From contig JAAYVT010000004.1 in the NCBI GenBank assembly GCA_012517025.1, positions 1 through 8,785 of the forward strand: a DNA stretch of 8,785 nucleotides, read 5' to 3'. This document shows positions 1 to 6,016 of this stretch, piece by piece. The translations under genes were made by a program, and so were the position numbers. How positions within the stretch are numbered: position 1 is the stretch's first letter; each line of letters opens with the position of its first letter. Origin of the DNA: Phyllobacteriaceae bacterium. Its GTDB lineage: Bacteria > Pseudomonadota > Alphaproteobacteria > Rhizobiales > Ancalomicrobiaceae. The notes under the pieces are model-generated. The model did no database searches. It was not told the DNA's origin and saw only the letters and a program-made list of their open reading frames with translations.

Positions 1-1189
1 CGCCAGCTTCGACCGGGTCGTCGACTTCGTGGCGACGGGGGGCTACGCGCTGCGCGTCTATGAGCGCTACGCCAAGATCCGGCGGACGAAAGACGGGCTG
101 TGGCGGGTCTCCAACCCGCAAGTGGCGCAACAGTGGCGGCTCAACGTCGGCACAATCGTCGAGATGCCGATGGTCAAGGTGCGGTTGATCTCCGGCGACA
201 AGGGGCGGATGCCGCGCTTCGGCGGGCGACTGCTCGGCGAGATGGAAGAGTATTTCTTCGAGACGCTGACCTCCGGCGACACCTTCCTGTTCGGCGGCGA
301 GGTGCTGCGCTTCGTCGGCATGCGCGAGACCGAGGCGTTGGTCGCCCGCGCGCCGGGGCGCGATCCGCGCATCCCGTCCTATTGGGGCGGCAAGTTCCCG
401 CTCTCCACCCATCTCGCCGAGCGGGTGCGCGGGCTGCTCGCCGATCCCGACCATTGGCGGGCGTTGCCGGCGCAGGTCCGCGACTGGCTGGAGGCGCAGC
501 GGGACCACTCCGAGCTTCCCGGCCGCACCGAGCTGATGGTCGAGACCTTCCCGCGCGGCGACCGGTTCCACCTGGTGGCCTACGCCTTCGAGGGGCGGCT
601 CGCCCATCAGACGCTGGGCATGCTGCTGACGCGGCGGATGGAGCGGGCGGGGATGCGGCCGATGGGCTTCGTCGCCAACGACTATTGCCTCGGGATCTGG
701 GCGGCGACCGATCTCGGCGCGGCGTTTTCCCGCCGACGCCCCTCGATCGACGCCCTCTTCGACGAGGACATGCTCGGCGACGATCTGGAGGCGTGGCTCG
801 ACGAGAGCCTTCTCTTGAAGCGCACCTTCCGCAATTGCGCGATCATCGCCGGGCTGGTCGAGCGCCGCCATCCGGGGCAGGAGAAGAGTGGGCGGCAGAC
901 CACCGCCTCGACCGATCTCGTCTACGACGTCTTGCGCGGCCACGAGCCGGACCACATCCTGCTCCAGGCGACTCGCGCCGAGGCGGCGCACGGGCTCCTC
1001 GACGTGCGCCGGGTGGCCGACCTGCTGGCGCGGGCGAAGGGGCGGATCCGGCACGTCGCGCTCGATCGGATCTCGCCGCTGGCCGTGCCGATCCTGACCG
1101 AGATCGGTCGCGAGCCGGTGCCGGGGTCGGCGGGCGAGGACATGTTGGCGGAGGCGGCGGAGGCCTTGATGGCGGAGGCGACGCGATGA
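1..1189 (+). CDS. Ligase-associated DNA damage response DEXH-box helicase, C-terminal part (5' end outside window)
   Basis: This is the last 395 residues of an Lhr-type superfamily 2 helicase; the reading frame is open from the first base, so the gene starts upstream. The DEAD/DEXH motor domains are not in view. What remains begins with a winged-helix-like stretch (FVATGGYALRVYERYAKIRR) and continues into the Lhr-core region that follows the motor in this family. Family members (TIGR04121 type) are encoded beside an ATP-dependent DNA ligase and a PdeM phosphoesterase and are thought to act in DNA repair in the cytoplasm. The stop codon overlaps the start of pdeM (ATGA), which matches that arrangement and supports the assignment. 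The ligase, if present, must lie upstream of the window. No frameshift or truncation is visible at the 3' end. A generic Lhr helicase is the alternative, made less likely by the PdeM neighbour. Confidence 0.88.
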   Translation, partial: ASFDRVVDFVATGGYALRVYERYAKIRRTKDGLWRVSNPQVAQQWRLNVGTIVEMPMVKVRLISGDKGRMPRFGGRLLGEMEEYFFETLTSGDTFLFGGEVLRFVGMRETEALVARAPGRDPRIPSYWGGKFPLSTHLAERVRGLLADPDHWRALPAQVRDWLEAQRDHSELPGRTELMVETFPRGDRFHLVAYAFEGRLAHQTLGMLLTRRMERAGMRPMGFVANDYCLGIWAATDLGAAFSRRRPSIDALFDEDMLGDDLEAWLDESLLLKRTFRNCAIIAGLVERRHPGQEKSGRQTTASTDLVYDVLRGHEPDHILLQATRAEAAHGLLDVRRVADLLARAKGRIRHVALDRISPLAVPILTEIGREPVPGSAGEDMLAEAAEALMAEATR

Positions 1190-1929
1190 GCGGCGAGACG
1201 GCGGCCTTCGGCGCCGCCCGCATCGATCTCTGCGGCGAGATGCTCGCGGGCCTGCCTTCCGGCGCGCTGTGGTGGGCGGCGGCGCGCACCCTGGTGGTCG
1301 CCGACCTGCATTTCGAGAAGGGCTCGTCCTTCGCCCGGCGCGGCTCGTTGCTCCCCCCCTACGACACCCACGCCACGCTCGCCCGGCTGGAAGCCGACGT
1401 CGCGGCGCTTTCGCCGGCCTGCGTGATCTCGCTCGGCGACGCGTTCCACGACCCCTTCGCGGTGGAGCGGTTGGAGGCCGACGTGCGCGACCGGCTCACG
1501 GGTCTGCAGCGCGAGCGAACCTGGATCTGGATCGACGGCAACCACGACGCGGCGGCGGCGCATGCCCCTGGAGGCGAGCGCACCGCGGAATGGGCGGTCG
1601 GACCGCTCGTCTTCCGGCACGAACCGCGACGCGGCGCGGAAGGCGAGATCGCCGGGCATCTGCATCCGGCGGCGCGGGTGAAGGTGGCGAGCGGCACGGT
1701 CCGCCGCCATTGTTTCGCCGGCGACGGGCGGCGGCTGATCATGCCGGCTTACGGCGCGCTCGCCGGCGGGCTCGACGTCGCCTCGCCGGCCTTCGACGGC
1801 TTGTTTTCGGCCGACGGCTTCGCCGTCCACCTGCTCGGCGCCGGGCGGGTGCACTCGATGCCGGGGCGGGCGGTGATCGGGCTTTCGCTCAGTCGCGGCG
1901 GAACAACACGCCGCCGAGCCACCCCGTGA
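1186..1929 (+). CDS. pdeM: Ligase-associated DNA damage response endonuclease PdeM (calcineurin-like metallophosphoesterase)
   Basis: A 247-residue metallophosphoesterase. The two-metal motifs are all present in order: D40-x-H42 (ADLHFEKG), G84-D85 (SLGDAFHD), G118-N-H-D121 (DGNHD) and G157-H-L-H160 (GHLHP), with a further histidine at 145. The motif ADLHFEKGSSFARRG and the later GHLHP and MPAYG segments are typical of PdeM. The family is predicted to be a DNA-repair nuclease/phosphodiesterase working with the adjacent Lhr-type helicase and a DNA ligase. The start at 1186 is chosen because it overlaps the helicase stop as ATGA, has a GGAGG ribosome site at 1174-1178 seven bases upstream, and gives the usual family length. 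The open frame extends further upstream only as a high-GC shadow of the helicase. The 3' end overlaps the convergent TIGR02186 gene by 41 bp. A C7 run at 1353-1359 lies inside the gene. The enzymatic activity is inferred from motifs. Confidence 0.92.
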   Translation: MSGETAAFGAARIDLCGEMLAGLPSGALWWAAARTLVVADLHFEKGSSFARRGSLLPPYDTHATLARLEADVAALSPACVISLGDAFHDPFAVERLEADVRDRLTGLQRERTWIWIDGNHDAAAAHAPGGERTAEWAVGPLVFRHEPRRGAEGEIAGHLHPAARVKVASGTVRRHCFAGDGRRLIMPAYGALAGGLDVASPAFDGLFSADGFAVHLLGAGRVHSMPGRAVIGLSLSRGGTTRRRATP

Positions 1930-2692
1930 GCAGCGCGACGACCACCGCGAGGAGGCCGTAGAGCCAAGCGTGCCGGGTGGCGAGGTCGGCGACCTCCTGC
2001 TCGAAACCGGACTTCACCACCTCGACCTCGGAGGTCTGCTCGGCGAGCAGGCTGCCGTCGGCGAAGAGCACGGTGCGGACCCGGTAACGGCCGACCGGCA
2101 TCTCGGCCGGGATCGGCAGCGTCACCGTCCACAGGTGCTGGCCGAGCTTGCGCACCGCGCTCGGGTATTCGGCGTAGAGACCTTCGTGGGCGCGCAGGCG
2201 CAGATAGGCGTCGCGGAAACTCGCGGTGCCGGCCATCACCTCGACGCCGCCGGGCACCGATTCCGGCAGGATCAGCGAGGCGAGCCCGACCTGGGCGGCC
2301 TTGAGGATCGCCGGCGAGGCCATCTCGGCGATCGGCCGGGTGGTGGCGACGGCGTAGAAGCTCGGGGCGTGATAGGTGCGCGAATCGCGGTTCACCCAGA
2401 TGCCGGCGACGCGGTCCTTGCGGCGGGTCACCGCGACGCGGTCGGGGCCGACCAGCATCACCGCCACCTCGTAGCCGCCGCCGCGCCCGACGGTGCCGGC
2501 GTCGCGCTCGACGGTGCCGTAGACGGTGAGGGTGGTGCCGGAGAAGTTGGAGGTGATCTCGACCCGCTTCGCCGAGGGTTCGAACACCAGGGTCTCGGCC
2601 CGCGCCGAAACGGTGGGGAGGCCGGCGGCGAGGAGGCCGGCGGCGAGGAGGCCGGCGGCGAAGAGCGTGGCGGCGAGGGCGCGGCGGCTCAT
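1889..2692 (-). CDS. TIGR02186 family (Alph_Pro_TM, PF09608) periplasmic protein with C-terminal membrane anchor
   Basis: A 267-residue protein. Residues 1-32 form a signal peptide with an Ala/Gly/Leu-rich core and a likely signal peptidase site after A-R-A32. Residues 33-240 are a predicted periplasmic, mainly beta-type domain. Residues 243-263 (LYGLLAVVVALLTGWLGGVLF) are a membrane helix, followed by a short Arg-rich tail (RRD), so the bulk should face the periplasm. This matches the alphaproteobacterial TIGR02186/PF09608 family, which has no known biochemical role and often sits beside a TauE/SafE permease, as here. The start is fixed by a GGAGG site (2699-2703, six bases upstream) and by the ATGA overlap with the permease stop, so the two are probably co-translated. 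The signal peptide core contains three copies of AAGLL encoded by a 15-bp tandem repeat. A role as an accessory or sensor subunit of the permease is inference. Confidence 0.88.
   Translation of the reverse strand: MSRRALAATLFAAGLLAAGLLAAGLPTVSARAETLVFEPSAKRVEITSNFSGTTLTVYGTVERDAGTVGRGGGYEVAVMLVGPDRVAVTRRKDRVAGIWVNRDSRTYHAPSFYAVATTRPIAEMASPAILKAAQVGLASLILPESVPGGVEVMAGTASFRDAYLRLRAHEGLYAEYPSAVRKLGQHLWTVTLPIPAEMPVGRYRVRTVLFADGSLLAEQTSEVEVVKSGFEQEVADLATRHAWLYGLLAVVVALLTGWLGGVLFRRD
2616..2660. repeat. 15-bp tandem repeat, three copies, in a signal peptide core
   Basis: Three consecutive copies of a 15-bp unit, aggaggccggcggcg on the plus strand. Copies two and three (2631-2645 and 2646-2660) are identical and the first (2616-2630) differs at one base (g for a). 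Read on the minus strand they encode three AAGLL-type pentapeptides in the hydrophobic core of the TIGR02186 protein's signal peptide. The unit is a multiple of three, so copy-number change would keep the reading frame while lengthening or shortening the hydrophobic core by five residues. Confidence 0.9.
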
Positions 2693-3621
2693 TTCTCGCC
2701 TCCGCCGACCGGAATCGAGATCGAGTAGCGGTCGGCCGGCGTCACCACCAGCTCGATCGCGAAGCGGATGCCGACCGCCAGGATCAACAGGCCGAGCAGG
2801 GCGCGCAGCTGCTCGCCCTTCAGCCGTTGGCCGATCTGGGCGCCGAACTGCGCGCCGATGACGCCGCCGATCATCAGCAGGAAGGCCAGCACGATGTCGA
2901 CGGTGTGGTTGGTCGCCGACTGCAGGAAGGTGGCGAAGGCCATCGTCACCACCATCTGCACCAGCGACGTGCCGACCACCAGATTGGCCGGCACCTTGAG
3001 CAGATAGATCAGCGCCGGGACGATCATGAAGCCGCCACCGATGCCGAGCAGGGTGCCGAGGAAGCCGATGCCGAGCCCCAGCGCCACCACCGGGATCGCC
3101 GACACCACCAGCCGCGAGCGATGGAACCGCACCTGGAACGGCAGGGTCTGCATCATGCCGTGGCGACGCGGCTTCGGCGGTGGCGGCGGCACGCCGCGAC
3201 GGGCGGCGAGGATGGTGCCGATCGACTCCCAGGTCATGAAGATGCCGACGAAGCCGAGGAAGACGACGTAGCAGGCGCCGATCACCAGATCGAGCTGACC
3301 GACCCGCCGCAGCAAGGCGAAGACCTCGACGCCGAACGCCGACCCGATCATGCCGCCGGCGAGCAGAAAGGTCGCGAGCTTCCAGTCGATCAGCCGGCGG
3401 CGCCAGTAGCTGAGGGCACCGGAGGTCGACGAGGCGGCCACCTGCGCCGACACGCTGGCCACCGCCACCGCCGGCGAGATGCCGTAGAAGACCAGCAGCG
3501 GGGTCAAAAGGAAGCCGCCGCCGACCCCGAACATGCCGGAGATGAAGCCCACCGCCCCACCGACTCCGAAGATCATGAACATGTTCACGGGCCATTCGGC
3601 GATGGGGAGATAGAGCTGCAT
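2689..3621 (-). CDS. TauE/SafE family (TSUP) membrane permease
   Basis: A 310-residue polytopic inner-membrane protein made of two homologous halves. Each half carries the TSUP glycine motif: GMFGVGGGFLLTPLL at 29-43 and GTLLGIGGGFMIVPAL at 188-203. About eight hydrophobic segments are visible. The central cytosolic-looking loop (about 140-168) is basic and contains PPPPP at 145-149. TauE/SafE proteins are thought to export or import small sulfur-containing or organic anions (sulfite, sulfoacetate, sulfolactate); the substrate here cannot be read from the sequence. The start at 3621 is the first possible one, since an in-frame TGA lies two codons upstream, and the N-terminus MQLYLPIAE resembles alphaproteobacterial homologues from memory. 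No good Shine-Dalgarno sequence precedes it, unlike its neighbours. The gene overlaps the downstream TIGR02186 gene by four bases. No sulfur-metabolism genes are in the window, so the name sulfite exporter would be an over-call. Confidence 0.9.
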   Translation of the reverse strand: MQLYLPIAEWPVNMFMIFGVGGAVGFISGMFGVGGGFLLTPLLVFYGISPAVAVASVSAQVAASSTSGALSYWRRRLIDWKLATFLLAGGMIGSAFGVEVFALLRRVGQLDLVIGACYVVFLGFVGIFMTWESIGTILAARRGVPPPPPKPRRHGMMQTLPFQVRFHRSRLVVSAIPVVALGLGIGFLGTLLGIGGGFMIVPALIYLLKVPANLVVGTSLVQMVVTMAFATFLQSATNHTVDIVLAFLLMIGGVIGAQFGAQIGQRLKGEQLRALLGLLILAVGIRFAIELVVTPADRYSISIPVGGGEK

Positions 3622-3624
3622 CGA

Positions 3625-3660
3625 TCACACCGGAAGGCGAAGGGGCGGCGGGAGGTTCAT
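3625..3660 (-). promoter_or_regulatory. Possible proline-rich leader ORF upstream of the TauE/SafE permease
   Basis: A short open frame in the permease 5' region encodes MNLPPPLRLPV (11 residues). Its TGA stop is separated from the permease ATG by a single codon (TGA-TCG-ATG). It has only a weak upstream AGAAG as ribosome site, and the permease itself has no recognisable one. This layout would allow translation of the permease by termination and re-initiation, with the PPP stretch as a pause point. It is a sequence observation only; an 11-codon frame can arise by chance in a 110-bp gap. The same gap (3622-3731) also holds a weak 5-bp stem (GCGCG 3712-3716 with CGCGC 3725-3729) just past the pyrD stop, without a T-run. 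No clear promoter is visible. Confidence 0.25.
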
Positions 3661-3731
3661 CAGGATCTTCTAATCGATGAGATCGGCTCTTTCGAGGCCG
3701 GAATGAGGGCAGCGCGCACTTTCTCGCGCCG

Positions 3732-4832
3732 TCACTCCGGCCGGTCGGGGTCGCGGGCGGCCCAGACTTCGGTGCGCGACCCGACCACCGAGGCGATCGA
3801 GGGAAGGCCGTCGCGGGTGAGCCGGGCGGAGAGATGACGCAGGATCTTCTCGCCCAATTGCGGCCCCTCGTAGACCATGCCCGAATAGACCTGCACCAGG
3901 TTCGCGCCGGCGGCGATCTTCTCCCAGGCCGCCTCGCCGGAGTCGATGCCGCCGACGCCGACGATCGGCATGTCGCGGCCGACCAACCGGCGCATGCGGG
4001 CGAGGATCACGGTGGAGCGGTGGAACAGCGGCCGGCCGGACATGCCGCCGGTCTCGCGGGCGCCGGCGGCGTCGGTCAGGCCCTTGCGATCGAGGGTGGT
4101 GTTGGAGACGACGAGGCCGTCGACCTCGGTCGCCAGCGCCACCTCGGCGACGTCGGCGAGACCGGCATCGACCATGTCGGGGGCGATCTTGAGCAGCACC
4201 GGCACCCGCCGCGCCCCGGTCGCAGCGATCTCGTCGCGAGCGGCCATCACCCGGCCGAGCAGGTCGGCGAGTTGGTCGCGCGCCTGCAGGTCGCGCAGGC
4301 CCGGGGTGTTGGGCGAGGAGACGTTGACGGTGAACCAGGAGGCGAGATCGGCGAAGGCGCGGATGCCGGCGACGTAGTCGGCGATGCGGTCGTCGCTGTC
4401 CTTGTTGGCGCCGATGTTGACGCCGACGAGACCACCGCGTCCGCGTCGCGCCTCCAGTCGCGCGCGCATTGCGGCGTGGCCGTCGTTGTTGAAGCCGAAG
4501 CGGTTGACCACGGCGCGGTCGGCGACCAGCCGGAAGAGGCGCGGCTTGGGGTTGCCGGGCTGCGGGCGCGGCGTCACCGTGCCGACCTCGACGGCGCCGT
4601 AGCCGAGCGCCAGCAGGCCGTCGGGAGCCTCGGCGTTCTTGTCGAGGCCGGCGGCGATGCCGACCGGATTGGGAAACACCAGATCGGCGAGCGGCACCGC
4701 GAGGCGGGGATCGTTCGGTATCCGGCAGGCCGGCACCAGACCGGTCGACAGCGCCTTGACGGTCAGGCCGTGGGCGAGCTCGGGGTCGAGCCGGAAGACG
4801 AAGGGGCGGGCGAGCCCGTAGAGATCGATCAC
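3732..4832 (-). CDS. pyrD: Dihydroorotate dehydrogenase (quinone), class 2
   Basis: A 366-residue flavoprotein that oxidises dihydroorotate to orotate, the fourth step of de novo pyrimidine synthesis, passing electrons to the membrane quinone pool. The N-terminal extension (about residues 1-45, LYGLARPFVFRLDPELAHGL) is the amphipathic membrane-associating part that marks class 2 enzymes. Other visible signatures are PVGIAAGLDKNAE (57-69), VEVGTVTPRPQPGNPKPRLFR (81-101), NRFGFNNDG (110-118), VNVSSPNTPGLR (169-180) with S173 as the expected catalytic base, LKIAPD (214-219), VVSNTT (241-246) and the FMN-phosphate-binding VGVGGIDSGE (291-300). Length is normal for the family. The start is GTG at 4832, supported by a GGAG site at 4841-4844 eight bases upstream and by a GTGA overlap with the DUF952 stop. 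A longer in-frame extension exists but only shadows DUF952. Confidence 0.96.
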   Translation of the reverse strand: MIDLYGLARPFVFRLDPELAHGLTVKALSTGLVPACRIPNDPRLAVPLADLVFPNPVGIAAGLDKNAEAPDGLLALGYGAVEVGTVTPRPQPGNPKPRLFRLVADRAVVNRFGFNNDGHAAMRARLEARRGRGGLVGVNIGANKDSDDRIADYVAGIRAFADLASWFTVNVSSPNTPGLRDLQARDQLADLLGRVMAARDEIAATGARRVPVLLKIAPDMVDAGLADVAEVALATEVDGLVVSNTTLDRKGLTDAAGARETGGMSGRPLFHRSTVILARMRRLVGRDMPIVGVGGIDSGEAAWEKIAAGANLVQVYSGMVYEGPQLGEKILRHLSARLTRDGLPSIASVVGSRTEVWAARDPDRPE

Positions 4833-5173
4833 GGCAGGAGCTCCGGGAAGACGTGGCGGCCGTCGGGGCCGAGCGGCAGGGGGTCGACGCGCAACGCCGC
4901 GGCCGGGTCGAAGCTGCCGTAGAGATGGGGGAAGAGCGCGCCGCCGCGCGACGGCTCCCAGCGCAGACGATCGCCGAAGGGTTCGGCGGCGAGCGCCACC
5001 AGCACCAGATCGTCGCGACCGGCGAAGTGCTTGGCCGCCGTCTCGGCGACCTGGGTCGCGGTCGAGAAGTGGATGAAGCCGTCGGCGAGATCGACGGGGG
5101 CGCCGACGAAGACGCCGGCGGCGCGGGCGGCGGCCCAGTCGTCGCAGCCACTGATCTTGTAGAGCGTCGCCAT
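4829..5173 (-). CDS. DUF952 family protein
   Basis: A 114-residue soluble protein with no signal peptide or membrane segment. It shows the conserved DUF952 (PF06108) pattern: an N-terminal YKI segment, DGFIHFSTATQV (31-42), a middle LVLVAL strand (56-61), RWEPSRGGALFPHLYG (71-86) and a C-terminal PLGPDGRHVFPELL. The histidines H35 and H83 lie in the two most conserved motifs and may form a shared pocket. No function is established for the family, although some members have been loosely named glutathione S-transferase-like. The start at 5173 has a GAGGG site five bases upstream. The stop overlaps the pyrD GTG start by four bases, so the two are very likely one transcript and translationally coupled, making DUF952 the lead gene. 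That could mean a link to pyrimidine synthesis, but gene order alone does not establish this. Confidence 0.92.
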   Translation of the reverse strand: MATLYKISGCDDWAAARAAGVFVGAPVDLADGFIHFSTATQVAETAAKHFAGRDDLVLVALAAEPFGDRLRWEPSRGGALFPHLYGSFDPAAALRVDPLPLGPDGRHVFPELLP

Positions 5174-5290
5174 GAGACCCCTCGGATGCGTCGGGCGAGA
5201 TCGGCGCGACCCTAGTCGTGGCGCCCGGCGCCCGCAAGACGTCGCTCCGTCGGGGCGAGAAACCCCTCCTCAACCACTGATTGACTTCAC

Positions 5291-5319
5291 TCTATCGGTG
5301 GACCGACCGAATCGGTCAA
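5291..5319 (-). promoter_or_regulatory. Candidate sigma-70-type promoter for DUF952-pyrD
   Basis: On the minus strand there is a -35 box TTGACC (5319-5314), a 17-bp spacer, and a weak -10 box GATAGA (5296-5291). The -35 is strong and the spacing ideal; the -10 matches the consensus at only three positions, which is common in high-GC alphaproteobacteria. It would start transcription near 5284, about 110 bases before the DUF952 ATG. The -35 and spacer are almost wholly covered by the ACCGA/TCGGT pentamer cluster, so a protein bound there should block it. Confidence 0.45.
5295..5317. promoter_or_regulatory. Operator-like cluster: two adjoining palindromes built from four ACCGA/TCGGT pentamers
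   Basis: Within 23 bp there are four copies of one pentamer: TCGGT at 5295-5299, ACCGA at 5302-5306, ACCGA at 5306-5310 and TCGGT at 5312-5316. They form two inverted repeats: TCGGT-GG-ACCGA (5295-5306) and the perfect 13-bp GACCGA-A-TCGGTC (5305-5317). A longer inverted pair ATTGAC (5280-5285) and GTCAAT (5315-5320) brackets the site. It lies in the only relatively AT-rich part of the divergent region between DUF952-pyrD and the S24-like regulator, on top of a likely promoter. The divergently encoded regulator is the obvious candidate ligand, but this is inferred from position only. Confidence 0.55.
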
Positions 5320-5410
5320 TGATGCGCGGCGCGAGCCGTGTCGTCCCCCGACACCACCGGCGAGGGAGGCGACGGCCGGCGACCACGCGACGGGAGGAGC
5401 GGAACAGCCG

Positions 5411-6016
5411 ATGGAGCGGGCGCGGAGCTACCACGAGCGGCTGTGGGCGGCGATCGACGCGATCGCGGCCCGCCACGGCCTCTCGCCGTCCGGCCTCGCC
5501 CGCCGCGCCGGTCTCGACGCCACCGCCTTCAACAAATCGAAGCGCTTCACCCCGGACGGACGGCCGCGCTGGCCCTCCACCGAATCGGTCGCCAAGATCC
5601 TGGTGGCGACCGGCTGCGATCTGGTCGAACTGGTGCGGCTGGTCGATCTGCGGCCGTTGTGCGGAACCGCCGACGCCACGACCACGGCGCGCCTTCAAGA
5701 CGCCGCCTTTCCCGGCTTTCACGACGACGGCGGCGCCGGCGAGCGGGCGCTCGGCTCGGTGTCGCTGCAGGTCGGAGATCACGGCATGACGCCGTTCTAT
5801 CGCAAGGGCGACGTGCTGATCGTGTCGGCCGAGGCGGCGGTGCTGCCCGGCGATCGCGTGCTGATGCGCGTCGACGACGGGCCGCTCGAGGCCGGCGTCT
5901 TCCTCGGACGCGAGCCGGCGGGTTATCGTTTCGAGGCGCTGGGTGGCGGCGAGGGGCGTCTCGTCGCCGCGGACCGGCTGACCTTTTTCGCGCGCATCCT
6001 GTGGGCGAGCCAATGA
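5411..6016 (+). CDS. HTH regulator with LexA/S24-like C-terminal domain, catalytic residues apparently missing
   Basis: A 201-residue two-domain protein. Residues 8-68 look like a Cro/C1-type helix-turn-helix (LSPSGLARRAGLDATAFNKS, then a PSTESVAKIL helix). Residues 115-200 resemble the LexA/CI S24 peptidase fold (DHGMTPFYRKGDVLIVS, then LPGDRVLMRVDDG). In active members the motif is S-M-x-P and a lysine follows the DD(E/G) hairpin. Here the serine position is G125 (HGMTP) and the lysine position, aligned by eye with E. coli LexA K156, is A161, so self-cleavage is not expected. It may act as a stable dimeric repressor or sense a ligand. The start at 5411 follows a GGGAGGAG stretch (5392-5399), slightly far at 11 bases. 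It overlaps the next gene as ATGA. It is divergent from DUF952-pyrD across the pentamer cluster. It resembles phage repressors, but no prophage genes surround it. Confidence 0.85.
   Translation: MERARSYHERLWAAIDAIAARHGLSPSGLARRAGLDATAFNKSKRFTPDGRPRWPSTESVAKILVATGCDLVELVRLVDLRPLCGTADATTTARLQDAAFPGFHDDGGAGERALGSVSLQVGDHGMTPFYRKGDVLIVSAEAAVLPGDRVLMRVDDGPLEAGVFLGREPAGYRFEALGGGEGRLVAADRLTFFARILWASQ

Noticed and set aside
100..1185. An extension upstream of pdeM in the same frame, and other long Arg/Ala-rich frames across 100-1961
   Set aside because: They overlap the helicase in another frame and have shadow-like composition. The pdeM start at 1186 has a ribosome site and an ATGA overlap.
2689..3621. 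Naming the permease as a sulfite exporter (tauE)
   Set aside because: The TSUP family is broad in substrate and no taurine or sulfonate degradation genes accompany it here, so only the family name is supported.
2827..3837. A 336-codon plus-strand frame over the permease and pyrD end
   Set aside because: It is antisense to a clear TSUP permease, rich in His/Arg/Asp/Glu with no domain, and lacks a ribosome site.
3670..5151. A 493-codon minus-strand frame overlapping pyrD and DUF952
   Set aside because: It is out of frame with two well-identified genes and its translation is nearly all Arg/Pro/Ala/Ser, a high-GC artefact.
5411..6016. The S24-like regulator as a prophage remnant
   Set aside because: No integrase, phage structural genes, att-like repeats or composition shift are seen around it. 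The neighbours are housekeeping genes.
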